Shown here in pieces: positions 1-10,675 of a DNA stretch of 64,000 nt. Within the stretch, counting starts at the first letter, position 1. Each line of letters begins with the position of its first letter. The position numbers and the translations under genes were made by a program. The stretch is from Heterocephalus glaber (lineage: Eukaryota; Chordata; Mammalia; Rodentia; Bathyergidae), in the NCBI RefSeq assembly GCF_000247695.1, contig NW_004624730.1:36424987-36488986 (forward strand), read 5' to 3'. The notes beneath the pieces were generated by a model. That model searched no databases. It saw only the letters and a program-made list of their open reading frames with translations, and was not told the origin of the DNA.

Positions 1-374
1 TATTTTGCTCTTTATATTTTGGGTTTGTCATATAAGAGAAAGCATATGATATTTAATCTTGTGTATTTATTTCACTCAATATTATGGTCTCAAGGTGCAT
101 CTATTTACCTATGAATGATTCAAGTGTTTCTTTCTTAATGACAGAGTAGTACTCTATTGTGTATAATTACATTTTCTTTATCCATTCATTGATGGGCATA
201 TAGGCTGTTTCCAAGATTTAGTTATTATGAATTGTACTGCTATGGTATGAACATGGGTATGCGTATATCACTGTATCTTTTGGGAATATATCTAGAAGGG
301 GAATAGCTGGGTCAAGTGAAATTTCTGGTTTTAGTTTTTGAGGAATTTCCGTATTGATTCCCATAGTAGTTATA
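1..374 (-). mobile_element. Old L1 3' part, antisense (first piece)
   Basis: The plus strand reads as the complement of L1 ORF2 C-terminus (for example AGAGTAGTACTCTATTGTG, CATTGATGGGCATATAGG and GGGGAATAGCTGGGTCA). It is interrupted at 374 by a DNA transposon and resumes at 726. Many substitutions show it is old. Confidence 0.85.
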
Positions 375-723
375 CAGTGGACCCTTGACTTACGAACTCA
401 ATTCATTCCTGAGGGCTAGTTGGTCAAGTTGGTCAGTTAAGGCTCAGGGTCCTCTACACAGCCTTCAAAGTCTTTGTCTGTATGTAGCCAAATTTCAGTG
501 TCCTTAGAGAGACATTGGCCCAGTAACCCCACACAGGAAAGGATGTTGTAGTGTTCCTTCCAGAACTCTTAAAGGGTTAAATCTGTACCTGAGACCATCT
601 GGAAGTACAAGTGGCTGGCATCCAGGTCATAACTCAAGACTTTGTTCATAAGTTAAAACTAAAATTCTGGTCATAACCCAAGTTGTTCGTATGTCAGGCA
701 GGTCGTAACTTGAGGGTCCACTG
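375..723. mobile_element. Tigger-like (Tc1/mariner) non-autonomous DNA transposon
   Basis: A 349-bp element with terminal inverted repeats, CAGTGGACCCTTGACTTACG at the left and its near-exact inverse (GTAACTTGAGGGTCCACTG) at the right. TA dinucleotides flank both ends (373-374 and 724-725), the duplicated target of this superfamily. It splits an L1 copy cleanly. It has no coding capacity, so it was mobilised by a transposase from elsewhere. Confidence 0.85.
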
Positions 724-725
724 TA

Positions 726-838
726 CTAGTTTACATTCCCACCAACGATATAGATGGGTTCCTTTTTCCCTATAGCTTCACCAGCATTTGTTATTTGATT
801 TTTTTGATGACAGCTTTTCTTTCTGGACTGAAATAGTT
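726..838 (-). mobile_element. Old L1 3' part, antisense (second piece)
   Basis: Continues the L1 of 1-374 after the Tigger-like insertion. The complement of the conserved L1 segment around TTTACATTCCCACCAACG and CACCAGCATTTGTTATTTG is present. Confidence 0.8.
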
Positions 839-894
839 TTTAAAGAAAACTGACTCTTTGATTCTTGTTACATGGATATGTTCTTTGCTATATA

Positions 895-1936
895 GCAATC
901 CCCCCTCATCTGAGAATATGTTCCAAGAACCATAGCACATCCTGGAAATCATGAATAGCAATAAGCTCTCTATATACTGTTTTTCCTATAAACACATACC
1001 TATGATAAAGTTTAATTTATAAATAAAATGATACAGTAAGAAATTAATAACTGTGATATTTAACCTTGGTTGTCAACTTGACCAGATGAGAGACCTCAAA
1101 AATTGGTAAAGCACATTCCTGGGTGTGTCTGTGAGGTGTCCATAGAGACAGCTGGCATGTAGGTCAGAGAAGTGTGGGGAAGACATGCCCTGAATGTGAG
1201 TGACACCACCCTATAGATTGGGGAAGCTTGCTGGCACATGCATGCTCAGACTCTTCTTGAGCAATGTGTTTTTCGCTGCTGCCATTGCATGTGGAGATCA
1301 GACTCCAGATTCTTCAGCCTTTAAACACAGACTTATCCTACTGACTCTCCAGGGGTTTTCTAGGCTTTCTGCCTTGGACTGGGGCTACATCATTGGTTCC
1401 TCCTGTTCTGAGGAGTCCATCTTTTTGGACAGAGCAGCTATTGATTTCCTTGGCTCTCCCACAGATGGCCACTGTGGGAACAGACAGACTCTGATTGCAT
1501 AATCCAATCTAATAAATCCCCTCTTATAATTGTATATACATTCTACTGGTTCTATTCCTCTGGAGAACAATAATAATAATAAAATAGAGCAATATAACCA
1601 TATACTATAATACAAGTTTATACTCTAGGGCCATTATTGAGTAACATAGGCCACTTGAACACAGTGCTGTGATACCGTAACAGCTGACTTGATGAAAGAG
1701 ACAGTTATTAAGTTCCTAACAGATGGGTAGTATATTCAATACGGATAAGCTGGACAGTGGGAGATTCATGTTCAGGACAGGACAGAGAAGATAACAAAGA
1801 TTTCATCATACTACTCAGAATGGTGTGTGATTTAAAACTTATGAATTGTTTCTTTCTAGAATTTTCCATTTGATATTTTCATGACAGACCATGAGTAACA
1901 AACCATAGGAAGCAAAACCCTGTGGAGGGACTACTG
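895..1936. mobile_element. Tigger/MER44-like DNA transposon, split by a repeat
   Basis: The left end (CAATCCCCCCTCATCTGAG, then TTCCAAGAACC) and the right end (AAACCATAGG, then AGCAAAACC and GGGACTACTG) look like diverged inverted ends of a Tigger-type element, flanked by TA. The middle, about 1060-1580, is occupied by a different repeat. The ends are degenerate, so this assignment is moderate. Confidence 0.55.
1060..1580 (+). repeat. Ancient LTR-like repeat (GTCAACTTGACC...AATAAA family)
   Basis: Starts GGTTGTCAACTTGACCAGATGA, continues through CCTGGGTGTGTCTGTGAGG, contains AATAAA near its end (about 1511) and ends in CTCTGGAGAAC. I recognise this as a common mammalian interspersed repeat but do not assign a family name. 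A second copy is at 29690-30225. The 100-residue open frame inside it is incidental. Confidence 0.7.
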
Positions 1937-3194
1937 TATAATGACATTTACTGTATATATGTATCAAACAGTTAAAACTGTGTGCTCTAATGGATCTATC
2001 AAGTCATGTCTTTTCAGTAAAAAGCTATTTATCATAAAACACACAAAAAATTTTTTTCCTCTAGTATGTGAACTATATATTAAGCACAATTAAATGTTTT
2101 GGGGGTTTCGGTTTGAAAAGTTTTGGGAAATACTGGATTAAGTCATTGAAACATTGAATATTAATAATGAAAATAAACCCAAGGAAGTAGATGAAGATGG
2201 GGAACAGGTATTTACTTGTCCTAAGAGCATGTTTTAAAAACCTAACTCTCCATTTAACTCAAAACACAAGCAGAACGTGGATGATGACCTACAGAGACCT
2301 TGCTGGGGCTGCCACGGAGAAGTCGCAAAAATGGCAGATTTCAAAGGCTTGATTCTGCCCAAAACTCATCTATGGAAAGGAAGCCCTATACTTTGGGAGA
2401 AAATACATCCTTGTTTCTCCTCTCTCTGCTATTGGTAGGTAAGTGCTTGTCCCTTCCTGTTGTCTTGGGGTCAGTGTGACAACTTTAAACGTTTTCAGGC
2501 GGGGCAGGCAAGGTCCAGGCTATGAGGTCAGAAGCTCTCAGGTGATTCTAATTTCCCTTCCCACACACTCTGGGACCCACTGGTCTAACACCTGGCTTCT
2601 AAATGTCCCCTCCAGGCTTCATATTTGGTAAGAAAACACAAATGTCATGCTATTCCTGTAAAAGCGAACTTCTTCATTTTATAAGGTTACTTTTATGACT
2701 CAGGCTTAGTTGGAGACAAACAACTCATTTGTGAATAAGAAATTTCTGTGCTGTTCTTATGTTCTGGACAGAAAAAGCATCAGGATATTACATTATCCCT
2801 TAGAATTATCTTATTGCATTTTCAAGGCCAGATAAAGCAAACAGAGTTTATAGGCCAAAAGTCAGTTACCTTCAGATCAAGCTCCATCTAATGGGGTCCA
2901 AGGAGATCTTTGCATGTGGACACTTCACTTTATCAAGTTAAAAAGCAGTGGAGAAAAAGAATTCCGTATGTTAACTTCTACTAGGCTAAATCTGGGTAAG
3001 AGGGGAAAGAGACAGAGATGGTTCTCCCTTGACTCCTTTCTGGGCTCCAGATGGGGTGGGATCAATTACAAAATATTAGATGTAAGAGGGGGAGGGGCAC
3101 TGGGTCTCCTCTTTCCTTCTGGGAGGGTAGAAATGGGCAAGGACCTGGCCTGACCCCCTGCACCTGATGCCCAAATGGCACCAGCACCCTTTTA

Positions 3195-3335
3195 GCTGCT
3201 TTCATTTCATTTAACAAAGATTTAATATTTATCCCTAGCAGGACCCCATGCTAGTGCAATGGAGGACATAAAGAGATGTGATGCCTTGCACCCTATAGAA
3301 GCTTCTCACTTAATTTGGGAGAGGCAGACATCTGC
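3195..3335 (+). repeat. L2-like fragment
   Basis: Sequence of the type ...CATTTAACAAAGATTTAATATTTA...GACCCCATGCTAG...GAGGACATAAAG, typical of L2 3' ends. It is short and diverged. Confidence 0.5.
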
Positions 3336-3550
3336 AGGGTAGAAAGAAAGCTAGCTACTCAAGAGCTAGGATGAAATAGCCTCCAGTCAAGTACCAAGAT
3401 GGGTGTGGAAGGCAGTGGTCTCAGATGTGAGATTGCCATAGCTGTAGGAGAAAAGCAAGACAAGAGGTGGGAGCAAGAGCAGCCACTACCTACAAACTGT
3501 CACATGCCAGGCAGTGTGGGAGGTACTTGCATTGGCCCTGGAACTGGGTG

Positions 3551-3978
3551 TGGTGGGATAAATAATGGCCCCCAAGGATGTCCATGTCCAAATCCCTAGA
3601 TTTTATATTGTCAGAGATTTTTGCCACTGTGGTAAAGTCAGAGATCATGAAATGGTGAGATCTTTCCTGGATTATTCTGGTGGGCCCCAGTTCAACACAA
3701 GGTTCTTACAAGGAGACAGTGGAGATGCTACACTGCTGGCTTTGAAGACAGGACATGCATCCATGGCTAAGGAGTGTAGGTGGGCTCTAAAAGCTGCAAA
3801 AGGCAAGGACATGGCTTCTCCTCTAGAGCACCCAGAAGCAACACATCCCTGCTGACACCTTTTAGCCCAGTGAGACCCATGTCAGACTTCTAATCTCCAG
3901 AACAGGAAGTGAATACATTCCTATTGTTTTAACCCTCTAGGTTTGTGGTAATTTGTTGTAGTGGTGATAGGAAGCTAC
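3551..3978 (+). repeat. MLT1-like LTR (ERVL-MaLR)
   Basis: Starts with TAATGGCCCCCAAGGATGTCC and runs through CTGCTGACACC, CTTCTAATCTCCAGAAC and GTGGTAATTTGTTG, the signature order of MLT1 LTRs. Two short open frames here have no gene support. Confidence 0.8.
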
Positions 3979-4670
3979 ACGGATACAGAAATTACTTGTG
4001 ATCCCTAAGGTTATGTGGTTCTGTGTGGGCATGTGCCTTGCTATGATAGTGGATTCACATCCATCTTGTACAAAACCATGACACAAGATTCCCTTTAACA
4101 ACTGTAACAGGTGGCCCAGGGTGGAGACTTGCTATGGCTACTCTTCCCAACCACCGGGGGACTAGCTCTGCAAAGCACTGCAACTGAGGCACTGTCACAA
4201 AGGCAAGTTAATGCCGAGTGCATGAGTGTTACTACAACTCTAGAGTGATTTGTTACTTTAATGGAATGAATTGAGATCAAGGGTCAGGGTGGAATTGGGA
4301 GATTGTGTGCGTGTAGTTAATGTTTCATGCCTCAATAATATCAGTCATCTAAGGACTGATTATTTACATTCAACCTCCAGCAGAACCACTTAGGTCCTTA
4401 AAGAAAGTCTGTAGCCACACCAGGCTCCTGGCGATTAACAATCAGTACCACAACTGGTAGTCTTTATTTGGGGAATTACTAATACTCTCTGGTTACATGC
4501 ATCCTCAACTACACATGTGAAAGCCAAATGTGGAAAATGTCATCGGCTGGTAAAAAAAAAAGTTTGTAGTTTAAAAACAATTTTATTACAAGATGGTTAA
4601 GAACATTCTTATTTGCTATCTTACCGAGTTAGCTTGGGTAACTGGGGCAAAGTGCCAAAGAAGTCAAAGT

Positions 4671-4849
4671 ATTTTTTTGTTTGTTTTATTTTGTTTCACA
4701 GTACTGGAAATTGAACCCAGGACCTCTGCACTGAGCTACATCCCCAGCCATTTTTTATTTTAAGATAAAGCATTACTAAGTTATGAATTTGTGATCTTCC
4801 TGCCTCAGCCTCCCACAATGCTGGTATTACAGACATTACTATACCTGGC
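4671..4849 (-). mobile_element. ID-B1 dimeric SINE
   Basis: T-rich start, then an ID-like part (CAGTACTGGAAATTGAACCC, ending ACATCCCCAGCC), then a B1-like part (CTTCCTGCCTCAGCCTCCCA, ending ACTATACCTGGCT). A 7-bp target duplication TCAAAGT flanks it (4664-4670 and 4850-4856). Confidence 0.85.
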
Positions 4850-6778
4850 TCAAAGTCATAGTTTTAGTCTCAGATCCTAGTAGCTATTTCCACCCCTTGC
4901 TAGAACCAGACTGGGCAATCAGAGCTTGTAGACCAGGAGGCAGCTACTGTGCATTTCAGCATGAGCTGGGCTTGGGAAGGAGGAGAGCCCTTGGCTCTCT
5001 GCTAGTATGATGGGTGTGTTCATCTTCCAAAGGCCTGCATTCCCTGCTGTTCCTTCAGATGACTCTAAAAACACATAAGAGTTCCTCATGTGAAGGAAAA
5101 CATTACTTCATTCTTTTACTTATCTTTTCTCCTGCATATGCACACAGCCTTTTCAATTCTCTAACTTTTGTTTCTCTGGCTACGTGATGTATTGTTTCCC
5201 TCTTCTGAATGATCACTCTGAATTATTATATGGGCTGCTGAAGTGAGCACAGTTACTCTAAATTATTGGCAGTAATGGAGAGAAGACTTCAAGAAGAGAG
5301 ATAATTAGGTGAATTATATTATATTAAAGCACTTTCTGGATGGAAAAGTGATCATGTTTTTCTTAGGAGAGTGGCTGCTCTCCTAGCTGCTGGGTGGCTC
5401 CATTTCTTCTCTCAGACCCATGAGAACTCTGGAAATACATGAGCTTCTGCCTCCTGCCCTGCACGGGAGTGGCCCGATGCTTACCCAAACCCCACCCATT
5501 TGTCTCCAGACTTGCTTATGCCAGAAATACTTATTCCCTAACTCCATCATGAAGTGCTATATAAACTGGTGAAGAGTAGGCATAAAGATGTGAATCCAAC
5601 AAAAATCCAAGTTCAGTGCTTTAAAACAAATTGAAAAAAATCAAGTCTCCAAAGCTCTTATTAAACTGAGCATGCCTGAGTCAAGATTGGAGAAGAAAAA
5701 GACAAAAAGTAAAAGTAGAGAATTACGTATCATATTCTTTCCAAGTGCTTATATCGCTGTAAGTAAACCAAAGTGCAAATTGCAAGCAATTGCCAATGGA
5801 CATGTTTTCTTGTTAGACTCCAAGCAGTTCCAATTACATGGCCCTGGGCCTATATCATGCAATAGATGAAAAGTTATACTTACCCATTTTAATTAAACAT
5901 TTAAGATTTGGCATAACACACACACACACACCCTCCTCTCCCACTTTGCTCAACTGTTTCAATTGTGTTTCCTACTACTGGACTGGTCAGAGACAGTTCC
6001 CTTTAAGTGACCGATCAGCAAACAACGGCTGCCTCCCAAATGGGCTGACATTTTCATGTGCACACGGAGATTTCAGCCAGTCTCTGAATGTCTGTGAGAG
6101 TCCCTGCTCAGGCTGGGCGTCCTAGAACTTGCTGGGTGGCAAGAGGAGACTCTTCTCAAGTGACAGGGGCATCTGGGAACAAGTGGTACTGGGGGAACCT
6201 CAGGGCTGATCCAAGATTTTCTGCACAATGTAAGAAAATCCCAACACCACCCCCACCCACATCTCCCACCTCTCCAACTGTGGTCCTGAATCCGTGCCTT
6301 GTGATACCAGAAAAGTAGAAGTCTACTGGTCACAGAAGGGTAATGTAAGGCCAGGAAAGAGATCCGACAGAGATCCGGCACTGGTAGCAAGGGAACACAA
6401 TCAGGACGCCAAATAAAACAAACCGCTCCCCACCAGCCGGCGCTTCCTTAATCTCCATCGGATTTACTCTCCATGACTACTACCGCATCTCACCACTAGA
6501 GGACAACAGTGTTTCTAAAATGAGGGCTCTTGCAGAACCAAGAAATCACAGAATCAAGGAGTTTCTGAGTTAGAAATGGTCTCAAAAGTCACTTGGCCCA
6601 CTGGTTTTCAAGACTTTTTAAAGCTGCAACCCACATCAAGAACTGAGTTCTTCATCGCAACCTCATTCATACACATATATTGGAAATGCATTTTGAGACA
6701 TCACTTACCCTTGTTTCTTCTGTAGCACACTCATAATTTATATTCTGAACAATTTCATTAAAAATAACAAAACAGGGC

Positions 6779-6858
6779 AAGGGGCTACTGCCTCAGTGGT
6801 AGAACATGTGCCTAGCACATATGAGGCCCTGGGTTCAATCTCCAGCACTGAAAAATAC
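6779..6858 (+). mobile_element. ID-type SINE
   Basis: A tRNA-derived unit resembling BC1/ID RNA: GGGGCTACTGCCTCAGTGG (A box), GGTTCAATCTCCAGCACTG (B box), then an A-rich tail. The A-box half is degenerate; it is a SINE, not a tRNA gene. Confidence 0.8.
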
Positions 6859-9469
6859 AACAACTGGACACTACTGAATTAATTTCAGTACTCACTAGTA
6901 GGCCCTTAGTTTGCATTGCCCAGCCTCTTGTTTTACAAAGGAAAGTGGTGACCCCTAGAACAGGGAGGCACCCCCACTTCCCTCACCCACCCATCACCGA
7001 CCCCTGGGGTCTTCCTGGATGAATGGTAGGCCCTCATCCTATCAATACACAGATTGGATAGAGTCCAAACCAGACTTTTGGGGTTCCTGCCATTTTTTCC
7101 TTCTTTCCAATGCTGCAGCTGCTCTTGTATTGTAAATGAAGCAGACATTGCTTCAGCTACTACCCTAGGAGCTCTATAAAGAACACTTCTGTAATGCTCA
7201 CCCAGGCAGCTTCAAAATGAAGCGAATCTCAAAGCCTTTCCAAATGTTGCCACCCTAAGCCTGAATTAGGGCCACAATATCTAACCTAGAGCCTAACACA
7301 AATTAGGTACTCAAGAAACAGTGGATGAATAGACTGCCCCCAAGCAGGCATGATGGTAGCACATTTTTCTACCTTACAATTGGTGCATGCATCATCTCAT
7401 AAGACTCTTAAACCACTGGGTTTTTTTTTGGCAGAACAAGATTTCTATTCCAAATGGGGAAAGAGCCAGAAAGACTTATATGACCTTCTCTACGTTGTGT
7501 GGTTCCTTGGAGGCAAAACAGGGCCTGCATTGGGGTTTCCCACAACACCCCACAGTTGTTTCCCCTATTCCACAAAGCCCATGGAAGATCCCTAGTGGGA
7601 ATCAGCACTCATTCCCAGCCACTCTCCTTTGTCTCTGCTACCCCAGGACCATGGCATGTGCTTGTGGCAAATTTAACACATACCCTGCACTGGGCTGGCT
7701 GACTCTTCAAGTTGGGCTTTTCTCTAGTGATAAGGTTTGGGGGAGGCAGAGGAATGATTCACTAAATCATTTCACTAAATTCCTGGGAAAAACAAACTGC
7801 TCTGGTCCACAGAGATTTTGATCACTGACCATTTTTTCCAAGGCTCTCATAACTACATAACTTATAAAATCGGGGAGGAAATGTAAAGGCAAACCAGATG
7901 TCAATAGGAAATTATCATTTCTTAGGGTCAATGGCCAGCATTCTGCTACTTATTCACTCCTTGTCCCTCTCATACATACCTGCCCTAGTCTAATTAATTC
8001 ATTTATTTCCTTTTCTATTTAAGGGAGGATTTTTTAAAATTAAGGAAGCTCCTCTTCGTATAAGTGAAGAAAATGAATTTTTATGGAACTTACTCAGGTT
8101 GAGAGCTGGTTTGATTATTTTGTAGAAAATGCCCATTGTTTAGAAATTTTTCCCAAGGGAGTGACTAGGTATATGAAAATGTGAGGTATCTCATTATTCT
8201 TTCTTTTAAAATGGTCTTGGGAAGAAGAAAAATCCCTGGAATTTGAAAACTAGTGTGCTTTAGAAACTGGGCTGAGTTCTCTGTAAGAAACCCTGCCTGT
8301 GGGTACCCAGGAAGCAAATCTTCAGGGCCCTGTTTAGGCTCAGGAGGCAGCTACCTGTATTCTACCTTGATGGAAAGTTGGAAAATCTGTTCCCCCACTC
8401 CTCTATTGGGCTAGAAAAACTGTCCCTGAGATGGCAAAGATGGTTAAAAACAGGTGATGAGAAGAGTTTGCCTTTTCCTATGAACAATTTAATTTAACCT
8501 TTCAACAAATTTAGCCTTGTTAGGTGCAGGAATAAGTCTTTGAAAATCCAAGGTGAGCTTCCAAAGGTGAAGATTTTCCCACCTATGTTTGATACCAGGG
8601 CTAGGGCAGTCTTAAATGAAAAATCCTACTTGCCACTTTCTAAAACTGCACTTGTTTATATCCTATACTCAGTTCTACATTCTGTGTGGTCATGTGTCTA
8701 CAAGCTTTGTGGAATATTTGGGGGTTGCGACAAGGAGCCACTGTTGCTTTGGGGATAGTACAGTTCTATAACTTCTGTACTATTTGATGAAAAAAGCAAT
8801 GTAACTTCACACACAGAGAAGAATACCTACAACCAATACTTTGATATCAGCAACCAATCAACGGGGTTTAAAGTTCTCATTCTTTTGGTGCATACAGAAA
8901 ACTAAGCCCTGCTCCCCAACACCAGGCCTCACTCCCATTCGATTAGGCAGAGTTAGCACTAGAAGGTTCATGCAGTAGCTAAGTATAAATATCAATCACA
9001 TTATCCTGAAACCTTTGCACAGTGAGGTGGCCTACAGTTAACAAGAGCCAGGTGTCCACAGTCTTGCATGGGAGCTGGCTCAGAGTTGGGCAGTCAGGCC
9101 CAGCTCCCAGAGTTCGGGAGCCACCGGTGGGTTGCGTCCGCAGTGGCGACTCCCATAGAAACCAACTCGTTACCCTCAGACAAGATTAAGTGCTGTCCAA
9201 TGTCCCCATGCATTTCTCTCTTGGATATGGGAGCTGTCAACAGTCCTGACCGGTGAAAAATGTATGGCCTCGAAAATGCCTGAAGGAAGAGCCAGTTGTC
9301 CGCGGACTCTGCCCACCGACGGGCCCCTCCACGCGCTGGACACTCGCGTGGTGTTGAGGCGCCCGCCCCGTTTCCCTACTCGGCTCCCAGATCCGCCGGC
9401 GAGGGGGCGCGCACAGATGTTGCTGCCTGCCCCGCCCGCGCCCTCCATGCGCGCCACCGCTCCACTCAC

Positions 9470-9730
9470 CCGCGCGCGGCCCTGCTGCACAGCCGCCAGC
9501 AATCGAAGGGCGCTGGGCGAGCCGGCGCGGAAGTTGAGGAAGTGCAGCGCCGCGCGCGCCGCCTGCTGTAGGAGCCCGCGCGAGAGCCCCGCATCCGGGG
9601 GCTGCCCTGGCCCCGAGGGCATCGTCGCCGCGCCCTGGAGGGCAAGCAGCACCTGCAGAGCGAGCAGCCGGGCGGCTGGACGTGGGGCCCTCGACCGGGG
9701 CGCGGGCGGCTGGGGCCGACGGGGCTGCAT
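9470..9730 (-). CDS. RARRES1: RARRES1 (TIG1) exon 1, coding part
   Basis: Exon 1 of retinoic acid receptor responder 1, a retinoid-induced membrane glycoprotein related to latexin (a carboxypeptidase inhibitor with a cystatin-like fold). The exon encodes 87 residues from the ATG at 9730. An Arg/Pro-rich N-terminus is followed by a hydrophobic signal-anchor (about residues 21-35, RLLALQVLLALQGAA), then the start of the cystatin-like domain with the diagnostic stretch LLQQAARAALHFLNFRAG, and then SPSALRLLAAVQQGRAR. From memory, human RARRES1 has nearly the same stretch and its first exon ends at the equivalent residue. The exon ends CGG, directly followed by the splice donor GTGAGT (9469-9464), so the intron is phase 0. 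An open frame continues upstream of this ATG, but the protein similarity starts here. Two glutamines in the hydrophobic core are unlike the human Leu-rich run as I recall it. Later exons are outside the window. The identification is strong; the exact transcription start is not visible. Confidence 0.88.
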
Positions 9731-9875
9731 GGACGCGGGCGGGCTGGCGCGGCGCTCGAGCGGCCCGGGTTCACCGCGGGCGGTGCCCGCGCCCGGGGAA
9801 ATAAGGCCACGGCGGCCACACCCCTCCGCCCCCGGCTGCGGGGAGCCCTGGTCGCCAGCGGGCTGCGTCCTCCCC
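9731..9875 (-). promoter_or_regulatory. RARRES1: RARRES1 proximal promoter / 5' UTR in CpG island
   Basis: These 145 bp lie between the RARRES1 start codon and the provirus. They are very GC- and CpG-rich. On the minus strand there is a GC-box-like run (GGGGGCGGAGGGG, about 9819-9832) and an AT-rich CCTTATTTCC (9797-9806), about 67-76 bp before the ATG. The AT-rich motif could act as a weak TATA-like element. The island also covers exon 1, and GC-rich sequence resumes beyond the provirus at 12698. The promoter role is inferred from position and composition; no start site can be read from sequence. Confidence 0.6.
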
Positions 9876-10000
9876 TGTAAGACCGTGGGCCCTACCAAAC
9901 GCTCTGAGGAGCTGACTACAGCGAAGATCGCCCGGGAGGAAACACACTGGATAAGTTGGGGCCCTCTTACAAAATGGAGTAACTGTTGTTCAGTCTCACA
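9876..10000 (-). repeat. ERV 3' LTR (125 bp), next to RARRES1 promoter
   Basis: Same boundaries as the 5' LTR: TGTGAGACTG at 10000 down to GGTCTTACA at 9876. It is preceded by a purine run (AGTGGGGAA, 10001-10009), as expected for the plus-strand primer that sets the U3 start. It differs from the 5' LTR at 9 positions with no length change. It keeps four CpGs that the 5' LTR has lost as TG/CA, while the 5' LTR keeps two CpGs lost here. Confidence 0.88.
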
Positions 10001-10033
10001 TTCCCCACTGATTTTTCACGTAGCTGTGTAATC

Positions 10034-10252
10034 TTATTCAGCATTATCTTGGTATTCTTGTCTCCATCTTTGCTCTTTCTCGTCTAGCTCACTTAAAGGA
10101 TGATATTTGGCCTGTTGATTCAAAATCATTAGGCGAACAGATCCTATCCCCACCCTTACATAGGCCATAAGCTCATTAATAATGCATGGGCTGAAAGTCG
10201 AAGCTAGTAACAAGATTAACAGGGGTCCAGCAAGGGCAGAAACAAAGGTCCC
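10034..10252 (-). pseudogene. env: ERV env TM C-terminus (membrane anchor and tail)
   Basis: An open segment ending in TAA (10036-10034) encodes the last 72 or so residues of a gammaretroviral envelope TM subunit. A hydrophobic anchor (LAGPLLILLLAS) is followed by a short C-terminal tail containing RLMILNQQAKYHPL. Surface subunit, fusion peptide and ectodomain are missing. The segment is fused out of frame to early pol near 10250-10300. This shows a large internal deletion and cannot encode a working envelope. Confidence 0.8.
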
Positions 10253-10299
10253 ATTTTTGTTTGGGAGGCTCTGTGTCCTCCTTTAGCAATCTAAATTAA

Positions 10300-10675
10300 T
10301 CTTCTAGGGGAACCGTCACCATAATGGCGGAGGGTGGCTGAAGCTGGAAGGTCCCTCTTTCAGGCTCAAAGGAAATAACCCCCAACTTTCGTAGCAAATC
10401 TTTTCCCAGCAATGGGTACTGGCACTGAGGGATAACTAAGAAGGAATGGGAGACGGTGCCTTTTCCTAGAGTCACAGTCTAGTGGTCCAAGGGTAGGAGG
10501 CCACTTTCCCTGTGGCTCCAGTAATGGAGGTTTTTGAGGAAGTGAGGGGTCCAAGGGGGATCTTCAGGACAGAGTGGGCTACACCAGTGTCCACAAGGAA
10601 CTGAACATCTGTTCCCCCTATCTCCAAAGTCACCATAGGCTCACTAGGGTTGAGCAGCCACGAGCCTTGGCCCTG
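10300..10675 (-). pseudogene. pro: ERV protease and start of pol, broken
   Basis: Directly after gag in proviral sense is a retroviral aspartic protease remnant. The active-site motif is visible as FLVDTGVAHSVL (DTG triad conserved). It is followed by a glycine-containing region, GATGKV, and a C-terminal stretch ending near LQPPSAIM, where reverse transcriptase would normally begin. Several frame changes and stops interrupt it, for example just after the GATGKV region and at the first RT residues. The rest of pol is absent. The gag stop separates gag from pro, as in gammaretroviruses that use readthrough. Confidence 0.8.

Larger units (their letters stand above)
1..9469 (-). other. RARRES1: RARRES1 intron 1 (5' part)
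   Basis: By position this is the beginning of RARRES1 intron 1 (the gene reads leftward). I looked for the second exon, which should continue the cystatin-like domain, and did not find it. Apart from the repeats listed separately (L1, Tigger-like elements, LTR-like repeat, L2, MLT1, SINEs), I see no exon, RNA gene or conserved element. The stretches 1942-3190, 3985-4660, 4860-6775 and 6860-9260 appear to be unique or unrecognisably old sequence, apart from a short (CA)n around 5918-5931. Confidence 0.6.
9264..9875. other. CpG island at RARRES1 5' end
   Basis: A dense run of CG dinucleotides with high G+C stands out sharply from the AT-rich surroundings. It covers RARRES1 exon 1, the start of intron 1 and the proximal promoter. 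It stops abruptly at the proviral LTR (9876), and moderately GC-rich DNA continues at 12698-12850, as expected if the provirus split the island. Long open frames on both strands here are a by-product of few A/T-rich stop codons. Confidence 0.85.

Noticed and set aside
6779..6858. tRNA-like gene with A and B boxes
   Set aside because: It has an A-rich tail and no proper cloverleaf or 3' acceptor pairing. It is one of many ID-type SINEs in the window.
7387..7821. 144-codon open frame in RARRES1 intron 1
   Set aside because: It overlaps open frames in the other phases and on the opposite strand, lacks a domain, and does not resemble RARRES1 exon 2.
9264..10031. Long plus-strand open frame (255 codons) and others in the GC-rich block
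   Set aside because: They lie opposite RARRES1 exon 1 and run into the ERV. They are Arg/Pro/Ala-rich with no recognisable domain, and CpG islands lack stop codons by composition.
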